Source: Acorus gramineus
Lineage: Eukaryota; Streptophyta; Magnoliopsida; Acorales; Acoraceae
NCBI GenBank assembly: GCA_030737835.1
Contig: CM060849.1
Location: forward strand, 11,861,716-11,925,715
Length of the DNA stretch: 64,000 nt
Reading direction: 5' to 3'
The first letter of the stretch is position 1. Each line of letters begins with the position of its first letter. The notes below the pieces were generated by a model. That model was given only the letters and a program-made list of their open reading frames with translations, searched no databases and was not told the origin of the DNA. This document shows, in pieces, positions 11,641 to 22,549 of the stretch. Both the position numbers and the translations under genes were made by a program.

Positions 11641-11774
11641 AATACAAATATATATATTTTTATAATATATGTCGGATACGGATATTTTTCGGATCGAATA
11701 GACTGATTTTTTGGATACGGATTCAGATCGAATTCGGATTTTTTTTTTGGATAATTGACAGACTTACTAACAGC

Positions 11775-12149
11775 ACACAATCTTAGGTCTCAAAGAAAGC
11801 ATAGCATTTCTGATTTCAGCGAGGCTTAATTAATTTTTAACACTTGCCAAAAACAAACAACCTACCTAGGGACCACCTTTCCCCCATGTATATCTTCCCA
11901 TCAATCCATCGGCCCTCACTTTCAGGTGTTTTTTTTTTTAATTTTTTCACCTACTAATTTTACCAGACCAACCATTCGTTTGACTCACCATAATCTCTAG
12001 AAGATCATCATTAAAGAGAGGGACATAGATGGAAAGGGAGAAAGAGAAGGGACATGGTCTTTCGGTCTTTACCTTACCATGAATCAAAGTTCACCAGTCA
12101 TTCATTCCCAACCCTACAAATATAAAAACAAAAGAGAAAAAAAAAAATG
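11775..12149. other. Intergenic, no gene seen
   Basis: AT-rich, with a purine-rich stretch near 12010-12055. Nothing assignable. Confidence 0.5.
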
Positions 12150-12158
12150 AAAAGATAA

Positions 12159-12997
12159 GGGAAAAATTCATATAACCCCCTGTAATCTGGCCTAAATCTA
12201 TATAACCCCATGCAATCTTGAAAAATCTATACAACCCCCTGTAATCACCCAACTATATCCATAAAATCCCCTCCGTCTGCCTTACGTCTATCTGTTTAAT
12301 GGGGTAGGGGGTTTTATGGATTTATGGAAGATTACAGGGGGTTATATGGATTTTTCTCAATTTTTTTTAATTTTCTTTATATGTGGTTTAAAAATTGGGT
12401 TGTTTAACATTTACTTTTGATTTTTTTTCAAGATACCACGCACATTTAATTTTAATAAAAGAAAAAAGATTATTCAGATCATAAACACATACAAGACCAC
12501 CCACCAAAGAGATAGAAGTAAAAGAGATATATACTTTTTCTTTTGGTATTTCAAAAAAGAACAAAAAACTACTCATCCTCGTACAGTTTATTTCCAACAA
12601 AATTCACTCATTACACCAACATAAGAGGTGCCCCAAGATTTAATAAAAAATATAATTCGCATTTTTGAAAATTTGTTGGTTGAAATTCATTCTCTTTTAC
12701 TTCTATCTCTTTGGTGGGTGATCTTGTATGTGTTTATAATCTGAATAACCATTTTTCTTTTATTAAAATTAAAAGTGCGTGGTATCTTGAAAAAAAATTC
12801 AAAACTAAATGTTAAACAGTCCAATTTTTAAACCACACGTAAAAAAATTTAAAAAAAGAGAAAAATCCATATAACCCTCTGTAATCTGTCATAAATCCAT
12901 ATAACCCCTACCCTGTTAAACAGACGGACATAAGGCAGACGGAGGGGATTTTATGGATATAGAGGGGTGATTATAGGGGGTTATATGGATTTTCCCC
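12159..12997. mobile_element. Foldback Mutator-like MITE with a 9-bp target duplication
   Basis: Almost the whole 839 bp is one imperfect inverted repeat: the left arm (12159-12560) pairs with the right arm (about 12690-12997). Shared inner words include AAGATACCACGCAC and ACCCACCAAAGAGATAGAAG. The ends are GGGAAAAATTCATATAACCC and GGGTTATATGGATTTTCCCC. The 9-bp direct repeat AAAAGATAA lies at 12150-12158 and 12998-13006; nine bases is the Mutator/MULE size. The left arm carries about 60 extra bases. No coding capacity. Confidence 0.88.
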
Positions 12998-13006
12998 AAA
13001 AGATAA

Positions 13007-13716
13007 ACAAACGACAACACACAACCAACCAAGAAAAATAAATAAAGTGCCGTCCAAAAAAAGGAAGTACACTCTGTACAAACATAACATGCATGCCTAA
13101 TTCGAAGGGGAAAAAGATAAATAATAATTTAATCAGTTTATTTTTAATTCTATTTTTCATCCCAGCATATATCTCCCAACAAAATTCTAAAATATGCCTG
13201 GTTCGATAAAATAGAAGTTCTAAAAATATTTACATGAACAATATCCTAAGAACAGGTACGGATAATTTAAAAATGTTAAATGTATTACTAAATTATACCT
13301 TAAGAAGAAAAGATCCCTGATCAAATAATTAATAATTTTAAAGGTTTTGGATCCTCACCACTTTCATCACTTCGGTCATAATCAATTAATAACACATAAA
13401 TATCTCGTGAAAATGTCAAAGGTATATGAATTAGAATTTATGTACATTTTCTCATTAAATAGAGACCTTATTCAAATTTTCACTAAATTTTCACCTATTT
13501 TTCAAGAGGACATTCATGCAAATACATAGGCTATACATGCAAAAATGTATAACTAAATATAAATACACATTTTTCAATTTAAAATAAAATAAAGGTGTTC
13601 TAATGAACACCTTAATCGAAAGTCTCCTACCAAATGTATATAAAAAAATATTTAACAATATATATACCTCTCAAATTGTTCCTGTGACAACAATAACACA
13701 ATAAAAAAAAAAAATT
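13007..13716. other. Intergenic, no gene seen
   Basis: AT-rich sequence separating the foldback element from the large TIR element. Nothing assignable. Confidence 0.5.
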
Positions 13717-14859
13717 GGGGGAATTGTCCAAATACCCCTTAACTAAGCCTCCTATTATTTCCATACCCCCTGATTTTATAGAATTTTGTTTTTACCCCTG
13801 CAGAGTTGTCTCTTTTTTTTTGTACCCCTCACCCTTGTCACATCACATTTCACTACCTAAATTATCCTCTCCACTTTATTCCCCCCCTTCCAAAAACCTT
13901 TGGAATTTCCCCCCAAAACCCTCTCTCCTCCAAATCACTCACTCTCTCCCCCAAAACCCTCTCTCTTCCCAAATCACTATCTGCCTCACTTGATACTCCG
14001 TCGACCGCCTTATCACCGCCATCATCACCTTTGTTAAGGGCCTACCAGAAGCAATCAGAGACGTTCATGTAGTGGGAGAGGCTGAGCAAGATGTTGCCTT
14101 TATGGTGAATGTCTATAGATGGTTAGATTCGATCTTCAAAGCTCGATCTCAACTGTTTTGGATCTCAGCTGCTGCATTTGAAGGTCCTCCGCATCTTTTC
14201 TTCTTCTTCTTCTTCTTCTTCTTCTTCTACTGCTGTAGATTCTCTCTCATCTCCCATTGTTTTAGATGAATTTCACTTTTGGGTTCTTCTTAATCAAGTT
14301 AATTTAAATATTGGGTTTTGATGTTTGTTTGGTTTACCTTTAATTTAAAATTATTTATTGTTCTTGTTAATTCTGTAATTGCTTATAAAAATTCTGTAAT
14401 TGATCATTTATATATCTGTATATTGATAATACATTTTTATAATTCATTATTACATTTCTATAATGTTGTATGTCCTTAGTTTAAATACATAAATGATATT
14501 ACATTTCTGTTTAGTAGATAATAGTTTTTGTAGTTTCTGTTATAGTTGTTATGCAAATGATGGATGATATTATATTTTTGTTTTGTAAATGGTAGTTTAT
14601 GTTATTATTGGGCATTACATTGGTAGTTATTTTGTTGTAGTCGTTATATTGGTATACATTCTGTAATTGTTTATAAAGTTTTTGTAATTAGGAATTTACA
14701 TATATGTAAATTGTAATACATTGTTGTTATTGGTCATTATATTTCTATAAAGTTGTATGTCCTTTGTTTAATTCCATTAGTAGTTTTTACAATTATTTAT
14801 GTGATGTTGTAGTTTCTTTAATATTGTTTAGGTGGTTGACTGATCGTTGCATCTTTATA

Positions 14860-15570
14860 TAGATTGAACAGCGCGTTCTTCCTTATGGAGTACGTTGGAT
14901 GCCTAGTTTGAAGGCCTTTAGTGAGTTCGATTTCATCCAAAAGGACATGAAGAGGATCAGAGGGGAGACAACAACTGATTTCATTAAAATATGAAGACAA
15001 CGTTATAATTCAAACAATTGATGTATCTATTTTAATAACACTTTGAGAAAATATGTATAACTATATCATATTAATTCATTTTGTGGACGTTGAATACACT
15101 TACATATGATAATGACAAGACTTACAGTTCATGAATTTATTGTAATGACACTGAGAATATATTTGTAACCATTTATGTTTAAACATATTTGTGTATGTTA
15201 AATGCTCTCTGTAGGTAACTATGAAATATCTGTAACTATTTGTATAATTTCTGTAATTGGCCATAGTCAGACATCTTCTGTCCCTCATTGCAAAGACTCA
15301 ATTCTATCATTGCTAGATATGCTAGACATCCACTGGGAGGGGCATCTCGTAGAAGTATCAAGGATTATATAGCTATGTATCATTGTGTGTTTCTATAAGC
15401 ACACCAGACTACGAAAGCTCTCAACCTATGGTAAAGTTTCAAGGATTTTCTGATGGGAGAGGATGGAAGACAAAAGCCCCTCATCTGCTGCTCTAAACAA
15501 TTCCATTCCCTCACAGTAGAGCATGCAACTCATAATGTTTATGTGATCATGAACTCATTCATGGAAGAGA
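14860..15570 (+). pseudogene. Exon-like scraps inside the large TIR element
   Basis: Plus-strand frames read IEQRVLPYGVRWMPSLKAF then DFIQKDMKRIRGETTTDF (14864-14993), and later ARYARHPLGGASRRSIKDYI (about 15315-15370) and QFHSLTVEHATHNVYVIMN (about 15500-15555). The amino-acid mix looks protein-like rather than random, but frames are short and interrupted and I recognise no family. They may be captured host exons or decayed transposase. Confidence 0.3.
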
Positions 15571-16579
15571 CATAAGAATAATTCTAAGCTATCTTTAACT
15601 GTTTGGTAGCTCCTTCGGTAGCTCATTTAGCTCTTCAGTGATGATTTTCTCCTCACTGGATGGTTATTCTAATTTCATACTCTATAGACATGCACTATAA
15701 GTCAAATGTTAATTGATTAGAACCACTTGATACATGATTATTCTAGTATTATTGGAGCTCAAATTAATCATCTTTAAATAGTCCTAGTTAGTTATGTTAT
15801 ATATATTATAGTTATGTTGTAGTTGTTACATCGGGCATTGTTAGTTATGTTATAGTTGTTATATTAGATATGTAATATTAGTTTCGTACTGGTATTTGTA
15901 ATTAGATTGTTTCTATTTTGTAAATGGTAGTTTCAAGTATGTAAATGATATTTTATATTATGTATATGGTAGTTTATGTTCTGTAAATGGTATTTTTGTA
16001 ATTTATGAGTAAAATTCTGTAAATCGTAATTATATTTTTGTGATTGGACATTACATTTTTATCTTAATATGATTTGCATATATTTTACACAGAGAAGGTC
16101 AACCATAGATGCTACACGTTGACTATGGTCAGACCCAACACATACCATCTATTCCTCAAAAAACGTATCCAATTCTATAATCTGCTGGGCATGTCAAACA
16201 TCTACTGGATGTTAAGTACTGTTTTTTATCGTTTCTTTTTGTACATGGCTTACTGTTCTTGTATCTATTGTAAATACTCTCTGGATTGTGTGTATAATCA
16301 TTTTGTGTTTAACCATCATTGTGCACACTAAATGCTATCTCTAGGTAAAAATTAAGTATCTGTAACTATGCATATCATATCTGTATGTATCATGTTGTAG
16401 TTCTGTATTTCTGTAACTCTTTATGTAAGTACATTTGATAGTTATTGTAAATCATAAATATATTGATCTAATTAACATATAATGTTTTTGTATGTGTAAT
16501 TAACATATATTGATGTAACTAACATTCTCTAAGTTGGATTCTCATATTCTGTGCGCTGAAGTGATCCATATTTTTCTAA

Positions 16580-17171
16580 GTGGTCCACATTGCAAAATAT
16601 TTGACCAGATTGTCTAATGAGGCTATGAGCTTCATTAAATTAAGTTATTTGGATGTTCACCAATTCCCGAGCATTTGATTGCTCAACTGCGTTTTCATTA
16701 TCACCTTCTTGTGAGTTATTCACGTGAATGAGATCATCTTCAGGTTCGGATGTACTTACAAAAAACATAGCATAAGTTACAAAATATAAGAGTAAACGCA
16801 CAGAATTAACATATCAATTTACATGAAACTATGATAAAATTGTATGATGATAGAAATTACATATATTATGTATGATATCTATCTTTGTCAAAAGCCTTTA
16901 ATGACTTCCATGAATAACTGGTTGACCTTCTCTCTATCCCACTAGAGCTTCCTCAACATACCCAATCACAGTTAGTCTCTCGTGGGGGCCTCGGATTCGG
17001 ATCGAACAACGGACCTTCCCTAAACATCCCAACACTCAGATTAAATGGTTCTTTTGGTATCCTTGAAGCTTTCCATAGACCCCATTCTTTAGAAGAGCAA
17101 AAATACCTAAACAGCAATAAAAGTCTTCCTTTGATCCTTGATTTTTGATAGGTTTGTTGTTCTCTTTCCAA
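16580..17171 (-). pseudogene. Exon-like scraps on the minus strand inside the large TIR element
   Basis: Minus-strand frames give an acidic stretch (SEPEDDLIHVNNSQEGDNEN, about 16680-16755) and, at 16953-17171, a 72-codon frame with YFCSSKEWGLWKASRIPKEP. Both look protein-like, but I recognise neither. Captured host gene pieces or remnants of an element-encoded protein are both possible. Confidence 0.3.
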
Positions 17172-17251
17172 TGTATCAATTCATCTCAAGCTTCTCTCCT
17201 TTTTTTCTTTGGATATAACCCATTATTTCATAAATACCGACGGATCGGGAC

Positions 17252-18188
17252 TAGGTATGTCAACGGGTCGGGTCCGGGTTGGGTCGGGGTGGACCCGGAC
17301 CCGACCCGTGACAGGACCCGACGGGTCCGGGTCCAACCCAGGACCCGGCGGGTCCGGGGAAATGTGGACCCGGACCCGGACCCGGACCCGTCGGACTCGG
17401 GTCCGGTCCGGGTCCGACCCGACCCGGACCCGGACCCGTCGGACTCGGGTCGGGTCCGGGTCCGACCCGACTCGGATAATTGGGTAAAAAAAAAAAAAAA
17501 AAAGAGAGAAGAGCTCGTATATTTATTTGCCTTATCATTCTATTTGAAATTTTTTGTAATAAAACATTATTGTTAATGAGACTATGTTTGAATATAATTT
17601 TATACAATTCAAAAGAAGTAAATGAATTATTAAACAACATCCAAAACAATAATCACTAACATAAAAAACATATTAACCTAAATAATAAACATAATTAACC
17701 TAAACAACATTCAAAACAATATTAACATAAACAACATTCAAAACAATATTAACCTAAATAACATTCAAAACAATAAACACTAACATATTAACCTAAATAA
17801 TAAACATAAATCATGTAATAAAACTAATTAATCATACAAATTCAAAAGCTAATAAGTTAATTGTCCAAAACAAACCGATTTATAGGCTTGTTATGATTAT
17901 GATTTATGAACTTGTAGATACAAAAATAAGTTAAGTAAGAAATAAAATTATGTATCAACTAATACTAATGGTCTTATAATATATGAACATATATTAAAAA
18001 AAACATTCGGGTCCAACGGGTCCAATGGGTCGGGGCGGGGTGGACCGGACCCGACCCGTTTGTTTGTTCGGGTTCGTCGGGTCCGATCCAACTCGGGTCG
18101 GATCCAAATCGGGTCGGGTATATTACACGTGTAATCGGGTCCGGGTCGGGTCGGGTCCGGGTCTGAACCCGACCCGTTGACAGGCCTA
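17252..18188. mobile_element. hAT-like MITE filled with GGGTCC/GGACCC words
   Basis: Ends TAGGTATGTCAACGGGTCGG and CCCGACCCGTTGACAGGCCTA are inverted. Perfect 8-bp direct repeats ATCGGGAC lie at 17244-17251 and 18189-18196. About 220 bases at the left and 180 at the right consist of GGGTCCGGGT/ACCCGGACCC words. The AT-rich middle matches the complement of the middle of 41271-42162 (for example the block around 17880-17980), so the two are sister copies in opposite orientation. Pro/Arg/Gly-rich frames across the word blocks are not genes. Confidence 0.9.
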
Positions 18189-18449
18189 ATCGGGACGAAC
18201 TCATCCGAGGAAGAAGAAGAAATCATTTGGGGAAGAAGAAGAGAAAGTGATGGTTTGGAGAAGAAGAAGAAAAAGAAAGGGAATATCATTTTTATTTGTC
18301 TTATATGAGGGGGTATTACTGGTCTTAAGAAAAAACAGGGGTAAAAGAAAAATGGGACAGCTCTGTAGAGGTAAAAAAAAAATTATTCAAAATTCAGGGA
18401 CACGAAAAAAATAAAAGGGTTGGTCAAGGGTATTTGAACAATTCCCCCC

Positions 18450-18716
18450 AAATTTTTTTTTTTATAAAACTCACCAAAGTTGCCACCGAATTTGCATTAA
18501 ACAAAATGAGTGGAGGCCCCACCATCCAATTCAAACTCCACCAACAAGACATAACCTCCCCCTACTCCATTCCCTTATCTATGCATGTCTTTTACTTCAA
18601 AACACCCAACCCTCCTTTTATTCTCACTCTGATAATGCCTCCTCACCAAAACCTCTCCCTCTCTCTCTAACCCAAAATTCACTCTCTCTCAAACACACAA
18701 ACACCATCACCCACAA
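18450..18716 (+). promoter_or_regulatory. MCTP upstream/leader region
   Basis: Only about 267 bases separate the large TIR element from the MCTP start codon. The segment is pyrimidine-rich close to the ATG (CTCTCCCTCTCTCTC near 18650-18668 and CACTCTCTCTC near 18680), a Y-patch-like feature common in plant core promoters. GGCCCCAC at 18516-18523 resembles a TCP-factor site. No good TATA box is visible. Confidence 0.4.
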
Positions 18717-21680
18717 ATGAAGCTCATAGTGCAAGTCCTAGACGCTTGCGACCTCATGCCGAAGGACGGCAAGGGCTCGTCGAACCCGTTCGTCGAGGTT
18801 GAATTCGATGGCCAGCGCCACCGCACCCAGACCAAGCTCAAGGACCTCAACCCCTCCTGGAACGAGACCTTCACCTTCAACGTCCTCGACCCCTCCGACC
18901 TCCCCAACAAGACCATCGACGTCCTCGTCTACCACGACCGCGGCCCCCACTCCCACTCCCACTCCCGCGCCTTCCTCGGCCGCGCCCGCATCTCAGGCAT
19001 CTCCATCTCCCCCTCCGAATCCGAGTCCTTCGCTCAACGCTACCCCCTCGACAAGCGCGGGATGTTCTCCAACATCAGCGGCGACATCTCGCTCCGCATC
19101 TACTCCGTCCCCGCCTCCTCCGACCCGCCCCCGCAGCCGCCTGCGGCGCAGCCGCCCCTGCAGCCGCCAGCGGAGAAATCCCACGAAACTATTGCACCCG
19201 AGAAGCCTAAGAAGGTGCAGAAGGAGGTCCGCTCGACATACTCGATCGGGACGTCTTTCGTCGACCCGACGACCACCGTCTCGCGCGCGGAGCAGGCGCG
19301 GATGGAGCCGGTGACGGTGATGCGCTCGCACGCAGGGGGCGGGCCGCCGATGATAGTCGGGCCGGATTACGGGCTGACCGAGACGTACCCTCCACTCGCG
19401 GCCCGGGTCGGGTACACCGGGGACAAGATCACGAGCACGTACGACCTCGTGGAGCAGATGCGGTTCCTCTACGTGAATGTGGTGAAGGCGCGGGACCTCC
19501 CCGCGATGGACATCACGGGGAGCCTCGACCCCTACGTGGAGATCAAGCTCGGGAACTACAAGGGCGTCACCAAGTACCTGGAGACGAACCAGAACCCGAC
19601 GTGGAACCAGACGTTCGCGTTCTCAAGAGAGCGGCTTCAAGCGAACCTGCTTGATGTGGTGGTCAAAGACAAGGACACCGTGAAAGACGATTTCGTCGGG
19701 CGGGTGGTGTTCGATATTTCGGAGGTGCCGGTGCGGGTCCCACCCGACAGCCCACTCGCGCCGCAGTGGTACCGGTTGGAGGACAAGAAGGGGGACAAGC
19801 TGTCGAAGGGGGAGGTGATGCTCGCGGTGTGGATGGGGACACAGGCGGACGAGGCGTTCCAGGACGCGTGGCACTCCGACGCACATTCGATCGGCGTCGA
19901 AGGCCTCGTCGCCACGCGTTCGAAGGTGTACTTTTCGCCAAGGCTGTGCTACCTCCGCATCCACGTGATCGAGGCGCAGGACCTCGTTCTCTCCGACAAG
20001 ACTCGCGCGCCTAACTTGTACGTGAGGGTCCAGCTCGGGAACCAGCTGCGCCGCACGCGGCCCTCCCCGCCGGCGCGTTTGATCAACCCGGTGTGGGACG
20101 AGGAGATGATGCTCGTCGCTTCGGAGCCATTCGACGAGATGCTGATCATCACGGTCGAGGACCAGATTGGCCCGGGCAAGGACGAGCCGCTCGGGCGGCT
20201 CGTTGTTCCCGTTTCGATCGCCCAGCAACGGTTCGACCATCACAAACTGGTCGAGCCGAAGTGGTACAATCTCCACAATCCCAATTCGTCGACGGTGGAC
20301 GAGAAGAAGGAGACCAAGTTCTCGAGCAAGATCCATCTCCGGCTGACGCTCGACGCGGGGTACCACGTGTTGGACGAGTCGACGCATTACAGCAGCGATT
20401 TCCGGCCGTCGTCGAAGCATCTCCGGAAGCCGAGCATCGGGATTCTGGAGCTGGGGATCCTGAGCGCGCGCAACCTCGCGCCGATGAAGGCTAAGAGTGG
20501 GCGGTTGACGGATGCGTACTGCGTGGCGAAGTACGGGCAGAAGTGGGTTCGCACACGGACGATCCTTGACACGCTGCACCCGCGCTGGAACGAGCAGTAC
20601 ACCTGGGAGGTCCACGACATATGCACGGTGCTCTCCGTCGGCGTCTTCGACAACTGCCAAATCAGAGGCCACAACAAGGACGACAACACCCCCACCAAGG
20701 ACCAGCGCATCGGGAAAATCCGAATCCGCCTCTCGACGCTCGAGACCGAACGAATCTACACCCACTACTACCCCCTATTAGTCCTCCAACCCTCCGGGCT
20801 CAAGAAGACCGGGGAGCTGCACCTCGCGGTGCGGTTCACGTGCACGGCGTGGCTCAACATGGTTACCCTCTACGCGCGCCCGCTCCTCCCAAAGATGCAC
20901 TACGTGCAACCCATCTCGGTCATGACGCTCGACTACCTCCGCCACCAGGCAATGCAGATCGTCGCGGCTAGGCTCGTGCGCGCGGAGCCCCCGCTGAGAC
21001 GCGAGACGGTCGAGTACATGCTCGACGTCGACCTGCACATGTGGAGCCTCCGGCGCAGCAAGGCGAACTTCTACCGCGTGACGTCTGTGCTCTCGGGACT
21101 CCTCGCAATCGGGAAGTGGTTCGACGACATACGGAACTGGAGGAACCCCGTCACGACCGTGCTCATGCACGTGCTCTTCCTGATCCTTGTTTGCTTCCCG
21201 GAGCTGATACTCCCCACGGTGTTCCTCTACCTGTTCATGATCGGGATGTGGAACTACCGGTTCAGGCCGAGGAAGCCCCCGCACATGGACACGAAGCTCT
21301 CGCACGCGGAGACGGCGCACCCGGACGAGCTCGACGAGGAGTTCGACACGTTCCCGACGTCGCGCCAGGGGGACATCGTGCGCATGCGGTATGACCGGAT
21401 GCGGAGCGTCGCGGGACGGCTGCAGACGGTGGCGGGGGACCTCGCGACGCAGGGGGAGAGGTTGCAGGGGATACTGAGCTGGAGGGACCCGCGCGCGACG
21501 GCGATCGTCGTCATGTTTTCAGTTGTTTTGGCTTTCATTCTGTACGTGACGCCGTTTCAGGTGGTGGCCGTGATCGCGGGGTTGTACCTGCTGAGGCACC
21601 CCAAGTTCCGGACGAAGATGCCGTCCGCGCCTTTCAATTTCTTCAAGAGGTTGCCTTCCAAGTCTGATATGCTTCTATGA
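18717..21680 (+). CDS. MCTP: Multiple C2 domain and transmembrane region protein (MCTP family), intronless
   Basis: The 987-aa product is an MCTP. Plant members (QUIRKY, FTIP1 and relatives) sit at the ER-plasma membrane interface, often in plasmodesmata, and tether membranes or help move cargo such as FT. Visible domains: C2-A at about 1-130 (starting MKLIVQVLDACDLMPKDGKG), a Pro-rich linker (136-152), C2-B at about 245-355, C2-C at 408-520, C2-D at 573-690, and a PRT_C region at about 780-987 with hydrophobic hairpins near 811-845 and 926-960. The stop follows KSDMLL. C2-B keeps acidic loop residues (DITGSLDPYV, VKDKD), while C2-A (SSNPF) and C2-C (APNLYV) lack the usual loop Asp. A His/Ser cluster (HSHSHS, about 78-83) interrupts C2-A. 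The start is the first Met of C2-A, after a CT-rich leader. Codon use is very GC-rich, unlike the flanks. Family is certain; the paralogue is not assigned. Confidence 0.95.
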   Translation: MKLIVQVLDACDLMPKDGKGSSNPFVEVEFDGQRHRTQTKLKDLNPSWNETFTFNVLDPSDLPNKTIDVLVYHDRGPHSHSHSRAFLGRARISGISISPSESESFAQRYPLDKRGMFSNISGDISLRIYSVPASSDPPPQPPAAQPPLQPPAEKSHETIAPEKPKKVQKEVRSTYSIGTSFVDPTTTVSRAEQARMEPVTVMRSHAGGGPPMIVGPDYGLTETYPPLAARVGYTGDKITSTYDLVEQMRFLYVNVVKARDLPAMDITGSLDPYVEIKLGNYKGVTKYLETNQNPTWNQTFAFSRERLQANLLDVVVKDKDTVKDDFVGRVVFDISEVPVRVPPDSPLAPQWYRLEDKKGDKLSKGEVMLAVWMGTQADEAFQDAWHSDAHSIGVEGLVATRSKVYFSPRLCYLRIHVIEAQDLVLSDKTRAPNLYVRVQLGNQLRRTRPSPPARLINPVWDEEMMLVASEPFDEMLIITVEDQIGPGKDEPLGRLVVPVSIAQQRFDHHKLVEPKWYNLHNPNSSTVDEKKETKFSSKIHLRLTLDAGYHVLDESTHYSSDFRPSSKHLRKPSIGILELGILSARNLAPMKAKSGRLTDAYCVAKYGQKWVRTRTILDTLHPRWNEQYTWEVHDICTVLSVGVFDNCQIRGHNKDDNTPTKDQRIGKIRIRLSTLETERIYTHYYPLLVLQPSGLKKTGELHLAVRFTCTAWLNMVTLYARPLLPKMHYVQPISVMTLDYLRHQAMQIVAARLVRAEPPLRRETVEYMLDVDLHMWSLRRSKANFYRVTSVLSGLLAIGKWFDDIRNWRNPVTTVLMHVLFLILVCFPELILPTVFLYLFMIGMWNYRFRPRKPPHMDTKLSHAETAHPDELDEEFDTFPTSRQGDIVRMRYDRMRSVAGRLQTVAGDLATQGERLQGILSWRDPRATAIVVMFSVVLAFILYVTPFQVVAVIAGLYLLRHPKFRTKMPSAPFNFFKRLPSKSDMLL

Positions 21681-22546
21681 GTGATTACTTGTATTTCAAG
21701 TGTTTTTGTTGTGTCTGTGTATTCATGTTAAACACAAACTGAATCTGCAATTTTGAACATAGTTTATACATGTTGAAATAACATTTGCTGACTCACAGGA
21801 AAAATTGTATTATGAGTTAGATTTTCTAATATCTTGGAAGGCCTGTGTTGCATTTGTTCATCCCTATTTGGAACAGAATTTGACTCCCTGCAATTTAAAA
21901 ATAAAGATAAAATAAAACACTACTACATCATAACCTCAACATATTTTTCTGTAAAATTTACTCTCAACAAGCTTTCCCTAAAAGCTTATCTCAACAGGTT
22001 TTCTCATGAAAATGATTTTGTTAGATTTTTAATACATCTTAACCAAAATCTGAAGCTAAAAGCTAAAGCTTTCCCTAGAAGTGATAAAGAATTTGCATTT
22101 GACTACAGATTCAAGATTAGCAAAACAGAGAATCACTATTCCTCTACTAGAATACAAATAACAAAAGTCCTCACTATCCCTCTCACCATCATGAGCTTTA
22201 TTGTACATAAAAAGTTGTTCTTCTGCAAATAAGTGATGTTTCTTTCATTCTCTACCAACTGATAATGACATCGGAGCTAATCACTACAATATCATGTTAT
22301 AATAGAAACAAAAAACATCTTCCAATTAATACTTTCTAGTTATAGATGAATACAAAATCACCATAGCACTATAAATATTTAGCTCGGTTTGGGGTGAGGA
22401 ATAAGTAGTTGGATAGGGCGGGAATAGCAAAAAATTCTATTTAATTAAAAAGTATAAAACTCAATAACTATGCTTAGACAAGTTAGTATAAGCCTTGCTA
22501 GTAACTCCAAGGGTAGGCTAAAATACCTTATCCATGCCTTATGGAA
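21681..22546. other. MCTP 3' flank and intergenic DNA
   Basis: The MCTP 3' untranslated region should lie in the first few hundred bases, but no strong AATAAA signal is obvious there. The 132-codon frame at 21834-22232 has no recognisable feature and I do not call it. From 22385 the sequence resembles the interior of the next MITE, perhaps as a partial duplicate. Confidence 0.4.
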
Positions 22547-22549
22547 TAA

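Larger units (their letters stand above)
9761..11766. mobile_element. hAT-like MITE (sister of 3924-4479) carrying an LTR-element insertion
   Basis: The left end TAAGCCTGTTAATCGGACGG and the right end ATAATTGACAGACTTA match the element at 3924-4479, as do the CGGATACGGATATT words next to both ends. Without the 1,561 bases added by the nested LTR element and its site duplication it is about 445 bp. Flanking 8-mers TTGACAGC and CTAACAGC agree at 6 of 8 positions, so this copy looks older than 3924-4479. Confidence 0.75.
13717..18449. mobile_element. Large long-TIR element (MULE-like), hosting a hAT MITE
   Basis: The left end GGGGGAATTGTCCAAATACC is mirrored at the right end by GGGTATTTGAACAATTCCCC. 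Pairing continues inward for about 150 bases (TTTTTACCCCTGCAGAGTTGTC against GACAGCTCTGTAGAGGTAAAA). The flanks are A and T runs, so the target duplication cannot be read. The interior has CTTCTT repeats near both ends, long AT-rich stretches full of TCTGTAATT-like words, and scattered exon-like scraps. A hAT MITE occupies 17252-18188. The right end lies about 270 bp before the MCTP start codon. Confidence 0.72.

Noticed and set aside
17209-18289. Gly/Arg/Pro/Asp-rich frames on both strands
   Set aside because: They translate GGGTCC word arrays at the ends of a hAT-like MITE with an intact 8-bp duplication.
19623-20765. A 380-codon open frame on the minus strand inside the MCTP gene
   Set aside because: GC-rich coding DNA has few stops in the complementary frames; the translation is Arg/His/Val/Leu-rich without any domain, while the plus frame is a clear MCTP.
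21834-22232. 132-codon frame downstream of MCTP
   Set aside because: Lys/Phe/Asn-rich translation typical of AT-rich noncoding DNA, no domain or homology I recognise.
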